From: Micromonospora trifolii
GTDB taxonomy: Bacteria; Actinomycetota; Actinomycetes; Mycobacteriales; Micromonosporaceae
Direction: 5' to 3'
DNA length: 64,000 nucleotides
Assembly: GCF_022229005.1 (NCBI RefSeq)
Contig: NZ_JAKKFD010000016.1
Location: 1-64,000 of the forward strand
Within the stretch, counting starts at the first letter, position 1, and the number at the start of each line of letters is the position of its first letter. The position numbers and the translations under genes are program-made. The notes below the pieces were generated by a model that was given only the letters and a program-made list of their open reading frames with translations, had not been told where the DNA came from and did no database searches. Below, piece by piece: positions 1 through 7,569 of this stretch.

Positions 1-107
1 CCATGATACCTCCCGTCGTAACTGTGTTGTATCGCTGCTGCCCACCGTCCTTAGCTGCGACCCTATCATTAGTCATCACCCTCCGTGGCTGACTAATTTG
101 CTTCTCT
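1..107. other. Low-GC leader of unclear origin, probably artefact
   Basis: This stretch is visibly less GC-rich than the rest of the window and carries no recognisable gene. It lies immediately before an adapter-derived sequence, so it is probably low-quality read or assembly material and not chromosome. A short ATGATAC string at bases 3-9 resembles the start of the Illumina P5 oligonucleotide, but the rest does not align, so only the neighbouring segment can be called adapter with confidence. Confidence 0.5.
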
Positions 108-165
108 AATCATACGGGTACCACCGCGACCTACACTCTTTCCCTACCCGCCTCTCTTCCGATAC
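108..165 (+). other. Illumina P5/TruSeq adapter contamination
   Basis: Aligned without gaps against the standard P5 plus TruSeq read-1 adapter (58 bases), this segment matches at about 48 of 58 positions. The CTACACTCTTTCCCTAC core (130-146) and the CTCTTCCGAT end (154-163) are exact. The adapter ends exactly where ABC-ATPase coding sequence begins. The errors look like a poor-quality read end. It is a library artefact; everything left of base 166 should be trimmed. Confidence 0.95.
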
Positions 166-741
166 ATGGTCTTCCAGTCGTTCAACCTGTTTCCGCACCT
201 GACCGTCCTGAACAACCTCACGATCGCCCAGCGCCGGGTGCTCCGCCGAGGCCGGGCCGAGGCCGAGCGGATCGCGCGGGCCAACCTGGAGCGCGTCGGG
301 CTGACCGACAAGGCCGACGCCTTCCCGGCGCAGCTCTCCGGTGGGCAGCAGCAGCGGGCCGCGATCGCCCGGTCGCTGTCGATGGAGCCGAAGCTGATGC
401 TCTTCGACGAGCCGACCTCCGCGCTCGACCCGGAACTCGTCGGCGACGTGCTCACCGTCATGCGCAAGCTGGCCGAGGACGGTATGACGATGATGGTGGT
501 CACCCACGAGATGGCGTTCGCCCGCGACGTCGCCGACCGGGTCGTCTTCATGGATGGTGGCGTGGTGGTCGAGCAGGGGCCGCCGCAGGAGGTGCTGGGC
601 GCGCCGAAGCACGAACGGACCCGCGCGTTCCTCTCCCGGGTCCTCGACCCGACCCACGTCGCGCAGCTCGGTCAGCCCGACCAGCCGCCCGCGCCGCCGC
701 AGGCCCCCAGCCTGCCGGCGGACGATCGCCACCACCTCTGA
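166..741 (+). CDS. Polar amino-acid ABC transporter ATP-binding protein, 5' truncated
   Basis: The frame opens at [14 protein letters not shown], the Q-loop of GlnQ/HisP-type ATPases that energise uptake of polar amino acids. The Met is therefore internal. The roughly 80 N-terminal residues with Walker A are missing because the contig was cut at the adapter. Visible motifs are the signature LSGGQQQR (57-64), Walker B LMLFDEP (77-83), the D-loop SALD (85-88) and the switch His in VVTHEM (about 114). The C-terminal tail is long and proline-rich ([10 protein letters not shown]), which is unusual for the family. Partner permease and binding-protein genes are not in the window and would lie to the left. 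Family assignment is secure; the exact substrate is not. Confidence 0.92.
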   Translation: MVFQSFNLFPHLTVLNNLTIAQRRVLRRGRAEAERIARANLERVGLTDKADAFPAQLSGGQQQRAAIARSLSMEPKLMLFDEPTSALDPELVGDVLTVMRKLAEDGMTMMVVTHEMAFARDVADRVVFMDGGVVVEQGPPQEVLGAPKHERTRAFLSRVLDPTHVAQLGQPDQPPAPPQAPSLPADDRHHL

Positions 742-871
742 CGACAGCTCCCGCACGTCCTTCCCGCCGGGTTGCCGCACTGACGGCAGCCCGGCGTCTG
801 CTTGCGTGTCAGCTTCATGTCAATCGACGGACGTCGTGATGTCAAGGTAATCTTTTTGCAATCAGAGCTGT

Positions 872-916
872 ACTTTCGTCGATGGATTACATAAGTTGCT
901 GTCATCCATCGAAAGT
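872..916. promoter_or_regulatory. Interrupted dyad upstream of the multicopper oxidase operon
   Basis: The arms ACTTTCGTCGATGG (872-885) and CCATCGAAAGT (906-916) form an inverted repeat; the left arm carries three extra bases. The dyad sits about 120 bases before the oxidase start in a relatively AT-rich patch of the 742-1035 gap. It could be an operator or a transcript hairpin. No family-specific consensus was recognised, and nothing else was identified in this gap. Confidence 0.35.
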
Positions 917-1035
917 TCTGAGTCTTCCGAGCAAAGCCCGCGACGAGCCTCACCCTCAGTCGTGCCACCGCCCGTGCTCGGCGGTCGATGCACACTGCCC
1001 TCGTCGCGTCTTCGCCCGGTCGGGAACGGAGACCC

Positions 1036-2040
1036 ATGGACGATCACGCTGGTGGCCCTCACCGCCACCTGTCCCGCAGATCGCTGATCGCCACCGGCGC
1101 ACTCGCCGCCGGGGCGTTGGGCGCGTCCGCCCCAACGATCGGCACCGCGTTCGGCGGCACCCCCGCCCGGGCCGCCGCCGGTGTCACCAAGAAGATCACC
1201 ATCTACGCCGAGCAGTTGCCCGGCAACCTGTTCGGGTACGGCCTGGCGCCCGGTCAGGCCACCGTTCCGGGCCCGGTCCTGGAGATGTACGAGGGTGACA
1301 CGCTGGAGATCACCCTGGTCAACACCACCAACCAGCGGCTCTCCATCCACCCGCACGGGGTGGACTACAGCACCGAGTCCGACGGCAGCCCGTTCAACGC
1401 CTCGTTCAACAACCCGGGTGAGACGCGGACGTACGTCTGGCGCTCGCACGAGATGGTGGCCGCGGCGGGCCGGCGGTACATGCCGGGCAGCGCCGGCTAC
1501 TGGCACTACCACGATCACGCGATGGGCACCGACCACGGCACCGGCGGTGTCGCGAAGGGACTGTACGGGGCGCTGATCGTCCGGCGGCGTGGCGACATCC
1601 TGCCGTCGAAGCAGTTCACGGCGGTGTTCCACGACATGATGATCAACAACAAGATGGCCCCGGCGACCCCGATGTTCGAGGCGAACCTGGGCGAGCGCGT
1701 CGAGTGGATCGCCATCGGCCACGGCAACCTGTTCCACACCTTCCACCTGCACGCGCACCGCTGGGCGGACAACCGCACCGGGATGTTGGAGGGGCCGAGC
1801 GACCCGAGCCTGGTGGTCGACAACAAGGACCTCAATCCCGGCAGCTCGTTCGGTTTCCAGGTGCTGGCCGGGGAGGGCGTCGGACCCGGCGCGTGGATGT
1901 ACCACTGCCACGTGCAGACGCACTCCGACGGCGGCATGGCCGGGATCTTCCTGGTGCGCAACGCCGACGGCAGCATGCCGCCGGGCGCCGAAGAGGCGAT
2001 CCACCGGTTCCAGGGCCACACCCACACGCACGGAAGCTGA
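1036..2040 (+). CDS. Two-domain multicopper oxidase (small-laccase type), Tat-exported
   Basis: This predicted copper oxidase couples one-electron oxidation of a donor to reduction of O2 to water outside the cell. It has 334 residues. A twin-arginine signal (LSRRSLIATG, about 12-21) precedes a hydrophobic stretch. Copper motifs are HPHG (105-108), WHYHDH (156-161), HTFHLHAHRW (234-243) and YHCHVQTHSDGGM (289-301), giving trinuclear and type-1 ligands with Met as likely axial ligand. The two-cupredoxin size fits a trimeric small laccase. ATG 1036 is chosen over ATG 988 because a purine-rich GGAACGGAGA lies just upstream and it gives a normal Tat leader. The stop is 23 bases before the next gene, so the two are probably cotranscribed. 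The histidine-rich tail HTHTHGS may bind metal. The physiological donor is unknown; the downstream cupredoxin is a candidate. Confidence 0.93.
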   Translation: MDDHAGGPHRHLSRRSLIATGALAAGALGASAPTIGTAFGGTPARAAAGVTKKITIYAEQLPGNLFGYGLAPGQATVPGPVLEMYEGDTLEITLVNTTNQRLSIHPHGVDYSTESDGSPFNASFNNPGETRTYVWRSHEMVAAAGRRYMPGSAGYWHYHDHAMGTDHGTGGVAKGLYGALIVRRRGDILPSKQFTAVFHDMMINNKMAPATPMFEANLGERVEWIAIGHGNLFHTFHLHAHRWADNRTGMLEGPSDPSLVVDNKDLNPGSSFGFQVLAGEGVGPGAWMYHCHVQTHSDGGMAGIFLVRNADGSMPPGAEEAIHRFQGHTHTHGS

Positions 2041-2063
2041 CCGAACCGAAAGTGGGGACGGGG

Positions 2064-5000
2064 ATGACCAGAAAACTACGACGAACCCTCGCCGCGGTAG
2101 CGGCATTCGCGACACTGATCCCGGCGACGACGGCGGCCGCGGCCGCCCCACGAACTGCCGCCCCGCAGGCGGCGGCGCCGCAGCAGACAGCGGTCCTGGT
2201 GTTCCACGGCCCGGTGGCCGAGCAGCAGGACCCGGTCGCGCGCGCGGTGGACACCATCAAACAGCTCGGTGCCGTTCATGACATCGATGTCACGGCCACC
2301 ACGGACCCGGGTACCTTCACCGCGGCCGGGCTGTCCGCGTACCGCAGCGTGGTCTTTCTCTCCGCGACGGGCGCCGCGCTGAACCGCGACCAGGAGTCGG
2401 CGCTCCAGAACTACGTCAAGGCCGGCGGCGGTTTCGTCGGCATCGCCGACGCCGCCCGCGCCCAGGTCGACTCCACCTGGTTCACCGGCCTGATCGGCAC
2501 CCGGCCGGCCGGCGCCATCCCGGTCGCCGAGCCGGTGACCCGGGTGACCGCCAGCGGGGAGAACCCCCCCAACGAGACCAAGGAGAAGCTGACCGACGGC
2601 GACGCCAACACCAAATGGCTCGTCCGCACCCCGACCGCCTGGGTGGCCTACGAGTTGAGCGCGTCGAAGAAGATCACCGGGTACGCGCTCACGTCGGCCA
2701 ACGACTCCTCCGGCCGGGACCCGAAGGACTGGACCCTGCAGGGCTCCACCGACGGCCAGACCTGGACCGACCTGGACCGGCGCACCGGGCAGACCTTCCC
2801 GGACCGGTACCAGACCCGGCGGTTCGACATCGCCACCCCGCAGGAGTTCACGCGCTACCGGCTGAACGTCACAGCGAACAGCGGTGAACCGCTGGTCCAA
2901 CTCGCCGACCTGCGCCTGTTCACCGGCAGCACCACAGCCCCGGAGCCGCCCGCGGTGAACCGCGCCGTGGTGAACATCCTGGACCGCAAGCACCCGGCCA
3001 CCGCGTCGCTGCCGCTGACCATCACCCGGTCCGACCGCTGGGAGAACTGGGACCCGAACCCGATCGGCACCGTGCACACCCTCGCCCAGGTCGAGGAGCG
3101 GCACTACAACCCGGGGGCGGCCGCCAACGGCGCCTTCCACCCGGTGTCCTGGTGCCGGGACTACGACGGCGGCCGGTCGTTCTACACCGGCATGGGCCAC
3201 ACCGAGGGCAGCTACGGCGAGGAGGCGTTCCGCACGCACCTCGCCGGCGCCCTCAACTGGACCACCGGTCGGGTGCGCGGCGACTGCCAGGCCACCATCG
3301 CCTCGAACTACAAGGTGGAGCGACTCACCGCGGCCAACCAGACCGGGCAGCTGGACCAGATCGGGGAGCCGCACGGGCTCACCATCGCGCCGGACGGCAC
3401 TGTGTTCTACGTCGGCAAGGCGGCCTGCCCGAGCGGCCCGATCGCGGACTGGGACAACCCGAAGGTCGGCCTGGGCTGCGGCACCATCCACTCGTGGGAC
3501 CCGCGCACCAAGCAGGTCAAGCTGCTCACCACCCTGGAGGTGATGGGCAACCGGGGCAGTGGCTCCGAGTTGGTGAAGAACGAGGAGGGCCTGCTCGGCA
3601 TCGTGCCCGACCCGAAGTTCGCCGAGAACGGCTGGCTCTACGTCTACTGGATGCCGCACGACTCGGTCGACCGGGTGAAGCGGGTCGGTCAGCGGACCGT
3701 CTCGCGGTTCACCTACGACCGCCAGGCGCAGACCATCGACCAGAGCACCCGCAAGGACCTGCTGCAGTTCCCCGTGCAGATCCACAGCTGCTGCCACGCG
3801 GGCGGCGGCATGGCGTTCGACGCCAAGGGCAACCTCTACGTCGGCTCGGGCGACAACAACTCCTCCGAGGGGTCGCAGGGTTACGCCGGCAACAACTGGA
3901 CCCAGGAGTACCAGGGGATCTCGTTCCAGGACGCCCGCCGCACGTCGGGCAACACCAACGACCTCGCCGGAAAGATCATCCGGATTCACCCGGAGGCCGA
4001 CGGGACGTACACCATCCCGGAGGGCAACCTGTTCCCACCGGGCACCGAGAGGACCCGGCCGGAGATCTACGTGATGGGCGTGCGCAACATCGCCCGCCTC
4101 CAGATCGACCCGGTGCACCAGTGGCTGACCGCCGGCTGGGTCGGCCCGGACGCCTCGTCGCCCAGCCCCACCCTGGGCCCGGCGAAGTACGAGACGGCCA
4201 CCATCATCACCTCCGCCGGCAACCAGGGCTGGCCGTACTGCATGGGCAACCGGCAGCCGTACCGCGACCGCAGCAGCACCGACGCGACGGTGCTGACCGG
4301 CTGGTACGACTGCGACAACCTGAAGAACACGTCGCCGCGCAACACCGGACTGGTGGACATTCCGGCGGCCAGGGACAACATGATCTGGTACTCGCCGGAC
4401 GGCGGCGGCCCGGTGTTCCCGAAGCGGACCGACGGCAGCGGCCTGCCGACCTACGTGGCGGCCGACGCCACCTACACGCAGCCGTACCTGCGTGGCGGCG
4501 GGCAGGCCATCATGTCCGGCCCGACGTACCACCGGAGCCTCGTCGACACCACCAGCGGCGTCGCGTGGCCGGAGCACTGGGACGGCAAGTGGTTCATCGG
4601 CGACCAGTCGAACGCCGCCAACCGGGTCGCGGTCACCGTCGACCCGGCCGGCGTGCCGCAGGCCGCCCCACCGGTGTACGCCGAGTCGCTGCGGGCCATC
4701 ATCCCCGGCGGCAACGGCGACACCAAGTTGCAGAGCTGGATGGACGCGAAGTTCGGCCCGGACGGCGCGCTCTACCTGCTCGACTACGGCGGCGGCTTCT
4801 TCAGCCTGCACGCGAACCAGAAGCTGATCCGGATCACCTACACCGGCGGGGCGCCCACCCCGGCGCCGGCGGCGACCTCGGTGGCCGTGCAGAACAAGCC
4901 GCTGACCATCGCCTTCACCGGATCCCGCCCCGGCGGCGTCAGCCACCGCTGGGAGTTCGGCGACGGCGCCACGTCGACCGAGGCGGACCCCCGGCACACG

Positions 5001-5999
5001 TACGCCACTGTCGGCACCTACACCGCGAAGCTCACCGTCACGTACGCCGACGGTCAGACGACGACGGTGCAGACCACTGTGACGGTGGGCTGCGCGGTGC
5101 CCGACGACCGGTCGACGGTGTGGCTCGGCGACACCGACACCGGGGTGCCCAGTCGCACTGTCGGGCAGGGCTGCACTGCCAACGACCTGATCGACGACGA
5201 GAGCACCTGGGCCGACCACAACGGTTTCGTCCGGCACGTCACAGCTGTGGCCCGCGCGTTGCAGGACGACGACCTGCTCAGCAGCCGCGAAGTGGGCACC
5301 CTCACCCGCCTGGCCGCCGCGTCGGAGATCGGCCGGGACGGGCACACCGGGTACGAGCCGCTCTTCGACGGCACCGCCGAGTCGCTGCGCGGTTGGCAGC
5401 AGGCGCCGTCGGGACAGTTCGGCATCCAGCCGGACGGGTCGCTGCGCTCCAGCGGTGGCCTGGGCATGCTCTGGCACACCAAGGAACTGGGCGACTTCTC
5501 GCTGAAGCTGCAGTTCCGGGACATCGCGCCGGGCACCGGCCGGGCCAACACCGGAGTCTTCATCCGGTTCCCGGACCTGCGAACGCCCCTCGACCAGCGG
5601 CCACCGGACAGCTGCGGCACTGTCGGGTCGGCGCGCACCTCGCCGGCCTGGATGGCGATCTACTGCGGACACGAGATCCAGATCTACGACGGTGACACCG
5701 GTGAGCCGCAGAAGACCGGCTCGGTCTACAACTTCGACCCGGTGCCGCTGGCCCAGGCGGGCGTGACGCCGAAGAACGAGTGGAACGACTACGAGATCCG
5801 CGCCGTCGGGCAGCACTACACGATGATCCGCAACGGCGTGGTGATCAACGAGTTCGACAACACGCCTGGCAAGCAGTCGTCGCGCGCCGGCGACCCGCCG
5901 ACGGACCTGCGGCAGTTCCTGCGCGGCTTCATCGGCCTGCAGAACCACGGTGACAACGACCTGACCGAGTTCCGCAACATCCGTGCGCGGGAACTCTAG
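2064..5999 (+). CDS. Secreted multidomain sugar-oxidation protein: ThuA, F5/8C, GSDH propeller, PKD, DUF1080
   Basis: A 1311-residue exported protein. In order: signal peptide (1 to about 28); first half of a ThuA-like glutamine-amidotransferase fold (42-146); a discoidin/F5-8C carbohydrate-binding module (about 153-290); second half of ThuA (about 295-402, SFYTGMGHTEGSY); a glucose/sorbosone-dehydrogenase beta-propeller (about 415-930, with EEGLLGIVPDPKF and HSCCHAGGGMAFDAKGNLYV); a PKD domain (about 940-1008); a cysteine-containing module (1009-1092) also found in the next gene; and a C-terminal DUF1080 / 3-keto-disaccharide hydrolase-like domain (1095-1311). ThuA and DUF1080 relatives act on 3-keto glycosides and GSDH relatives are often PQQ-dependent, so I infer oxidation and cleavage of a glycoside at the cell surface. 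ATG 2064 follows GGGGACGGGG. The F5-8C module sitting inside ThuA is notable. Activity and cofactor are inferred only. Confidence 0.88.
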   Translation: MTRKLRRTLAAVAAFATLIPATTAAAAAPRTAAPQAAAPQQTAVLVFHGPVAEQQDPVARAVDTIKQLGAVHDIDVTATTDPGTFTAAGLSAYRSVVFLSATGAALNRDQESALQNYVKAGGGFVGIADAARAQVDSTWFTGLIGTRPAGAIPVAEPVTRVTASGENPPNETKEKLTDGDANTKWLVRTPTAWVAYELSASKKITGYALTSANDSSGRDPKDWTLQGSTDGQTWTDLDRRTGQTFPDRYQTRRFDIATPQEFTRYRLNVTANSGEPLVQLADLRLFTGSTTAPEPPAVNRAVVNILDRKHPATASLPLTITRSDRWENWDPNPIGTVHTLAQVEERHYNPGAAANGAFHPVSWCRDYDGGRSFYTGMGHTEGSYGEEAFRTHLAGALNWTTGRVRGDCQATIASNYKVERLTAANQTGQLDQIGEPHGLTIAPDGTVFYVGKAACPSGPIADWDNPKVGLGCGTIHSWDPRTKQVKLLTTLEVMGNRGSGSELVKNEEGLLGIVPDPKFAENGWLYVYWMPHDSVDRVKRVGQRTVSRFTYDRQAQTIDQSTRKDLLQFPVQIHSCCHAGGGMAFDAKGNLYVGSGDNNSSEGSQGYAGNNWTQEYQGISFQDARRTSGNTNDLAGKIIRIHPEADGTYTIPEGNLFPPGTERTRPEIYVMGVRNIARLQIDPVHQWLTAGWVGPDASSPSPTLGPAKYETATIITSAGNQGWPYCMGNRQPYRDRSSTDATVLTGWYDCDNLKNTSPRNTGLVDIPAARDNMIWYSPDGGGPVFPKRTDGSGLPTYVAADATYTQPYLRGGGQAIMSGPTYHRSLVDTTSGVAWPEHWDGKWFIGDQSNAANRVAVTVDPAGVPQAAPPVYAESLRAIIPGGNGDTKLQSWMDAKFGPDGALYLLDYGGGFFSLHANQKLIRITYTGGAPTPAPAATSVAVQNKPLTIAFTGSRPGGVSHRWEFGDGATSTEADPRHTYATVGTYTAKLTVTYADGQTTTVQTTVTVGCAVPDDRSTVWLGDTDTGVPSRTVGQGCTANDLIDDESTWADHNGFVRHVTAVARALQDDDLLSSREVGTLTRLAAASEIGRDGHTGYEPLFDGTAESLRGWQQAPSGQFGIQPDGSLRSSGGLGMLWHTKELGDFSLKLQFRDIAPGTGRANTGVFIRFPDLRTPLDQRPPDSCGTVGSARTSPAWMAIYCGHEIQIYDGDTGEPQKTGSVYNFDPVPLAQAGVTPKNEWNDYEIRAVGQHYTMIRNGVVINEFDNTPGKQSSRAGDPPTDLRQFLRGFIGLQNHGDNDLTEFRNIRAREL

Positions 6000-6007
6000 G
6001 AGTGACG

Positions 6008-7537
6008 ATGACCCGACGACTGACGGCCGCGCTGGCGGCGCTCGTGCTCACGGTGATCCCGTTGGCAGTGGCGCCCGCCTCCGCCGCCCCGCGTGTCGCC
6101 GCCGACCAGGTGTTGACCTGGACCGCCGACGACAGCATCACCCAGTACAAGTCCGCGCCCACCACCGCCGTGGCCGGAGCGACAACGATCATCTGGGAGA
6201 ACAGCGCCGCCACCGGCAACACCACCGGGATGCCGCACACGCTGACCTTCGACACCAGCACCGAGGGCTACAACCACGACGTCACACTCAACATCCTGGC
6301 CAGCCCGTTCGACGCCAACGACGGTCGTCACCAGGCGACAGTGACGCTGACCCCGGGCCGGTACCGGTACTTCTGCTCGATCCCCGGCCACAGCTCGATG
6401 GTCGGTGAACTGGTGGTCACCGACGGCGGTGGCGGTGGCGACACCACAGCGCCGACAGTGACCGCCGTGGTCTCCGGCGACCAGGACCAGGACGGCAACT
6501 ATCTCGGCGCGGCCACTGTGACAGTGACGGCCACCGACGCCGACTCGGGCGTGCAGACCGTCGAGTACCAGGTCGACGACACCAGCTTCCTGCCGTACAC
6601 CGAACCGGTGCGGGTGACGGCGATCGGCGACCACGCGGTGCAGTTCCGCGCCACCGACCAGGCCGGCAACACCAGCGCCGTCGGCTCGGTGGCGTTCCGG
6701 ATCGTCGAGCCGGGGGAGGAGGACACCACAGCGCCGGTGGCCGCTGTCGCGTTGGCCGGCGACCGCGACGGCGACGGCAACTACATCGGTACGGCCACCG
6801 CCACGTTGACCGCCACCGACAGCGGATCCGGCGTCGCCACCATCGAGTACGCCCTGGACGGGGCGGCCTTCACCGCATACACGAACCCGATCGTGGTGAA
6901 CGCGGCCGGGATGCACATGCTGCACTACCGGGCCACCGACGTCGCCGGCAACACGTCGGCGGAGCAGATGTCCCACTTCACAGTCGTCGAGCCGCAGGCC
7001 GAGGACACCACCCCACCCACTGTCGCCGCAACTGTGGCCGGTGACCGCAACGACGACGGCGGGTACGTCGGCGCCGCGACAGTCACCGTCACGGCCACCG
7101 ACGCCGAGTCCGGCGTGGCGAAGATCGAGTACGCGCTCGACACCGGAGCCTGGACGGCGTACGCCGCTCCGGTCGCCGTCCGCACGCCCGGGGCGCACAC
7201 AGTGCGGTATCGGGCGACCGACACGGCGGGCAACTCCTCCACCGAGCAGTCGACGACGTTCACAGTGGTGGCCGGCGGCACCGACACGTGCCCCGACTCG
7301 GACACCCGGGCCACAGTGGTCATCGACGGGGGCGACACCGGTGTGGCCAACGTGGACACCGGCGACGGCTGCACCATCAACGACCTGATCGACGAAAACG
7401 CCGACTACCCCGGCCACGCCGAGTTCGTCCGACACGTCGAAGCGGTCACCGCCGCGCTCGTGACCGGCGGCACGCTCGACCGGCGGCAGCAGGGCGCCAT
7501 CGTCCGGGCCGCGGCCCGATCGGACGTCGGCGCATGA
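6008..7537 (+). CDS. Secreted cupredoxin with three beta-sandwich repeats
   Basis: A 509-residue exported protein. A signal peptide (to about 28) is followed by a plastocyanin-like domain (about 33-139) with the full type-1 copper set: His77 (MPHTLTF), Cys123, His128 and Met131 in FCSIPGHSSM. Three 94-residue OmpL47/Ig-like repeats follow (145-238, 239-332, 333-424), each opening DTT(A/P)P and carrying ATD.(S/A)G near the end. A C-terminal cysteine module (about 427-509) is shared with the previous gene product. The AGGAG at 5998-6002 is correctly spaced for ATG 6008; the GTG at 6002 overlaps it and is less likely. It starts 8 bases after the preceding stop. I infer a wall- or polymer-tethered electron carrier between the dehydrogenase and the multicopper oxidase; this is not shown by sequence alone. 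Confidence 0.9.
   Translation: MTRRLTAALAALVLTVIPLAVAPASAAPRVAADQVLTWTADDSITQYKSAPTTAVAGATTIIWENSAATGNTTGMPHTLTFDTSTEGYNHDVTLNILASPFDANDGRHQATVTLTPGRYRYFCSIPGHSSMVGELVVTDGGGGGDTTAPTVTAVVSGDQDQDGNYLGAATVTVTATDADSGVQTVEYQVDDTSFLPYTEPVRVTAIGDHAVQFRATDQAGNTSAVGSVAFRIVEPGEEDTTAPVAAVALAGDRDGDGNYIGTATATLTATDSGSGVATIEYALDGAAFTAYTNPIVVNAAGMHMLHYRATDVAGNTSAEQMSHFTVVEPQAEDTTPPTVAATVAGDRNDDGGYVGAATVTVTATDAESGVAKIEYALDTGAWTAYAAPVAVRTPGAHTVRYRATDTAGNSSTEQSTTFTVVAGGTDTCPDSDTRATVVIDGGDTGVANVDTGDGCTINDLIDENADYPGHAEFVRHVEAVTAALVTGGTLDRRQQGAIVRAAARSDVGA
6440..7277 (+). repeat. Three tandem 282-base coding repeats (94-residue units)
   Basis: Units begin at 6440, 6722 and 7004. Each encodes DTT-A/P-P at the start, GD..DDGNYxGAATxTxTATDA in the middle and YRATDxAGN near the end. 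The spacing is exactly 94 codons between units one and two and between two and three, which indicates in-frame duplication. The sequences have diverged, so the array is not recent. The repeats act as a spacer or stalk between the copper domain and the C-terminal module. Confidence 0.9.
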
Positions 7538-7569
7538 GTCCTCGAACCTCACCGACAGGGAGTACCACG

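Noticed and set aside
3152..5695. Second long plus-strand frame inside the same gene
   Set aside because: Arg/His/Pro-rich composition typical of an off-frame reading, with no ribosome-binding site or motif.
2076..5948. Very long minus-strand open frame opposite the ThuA/GSDH protein
   Set aside because: It is a mirror of high-GC codon bias: Val/Arg/Gly/Ala-rich, no domain, and the plus strand encodes recognisable domains throughout.
6002..6007. GTG 6002 as start of the cupredoxin gene
   Set aside because: It lies inside the AGGAG that correctly serves ATG 6008.
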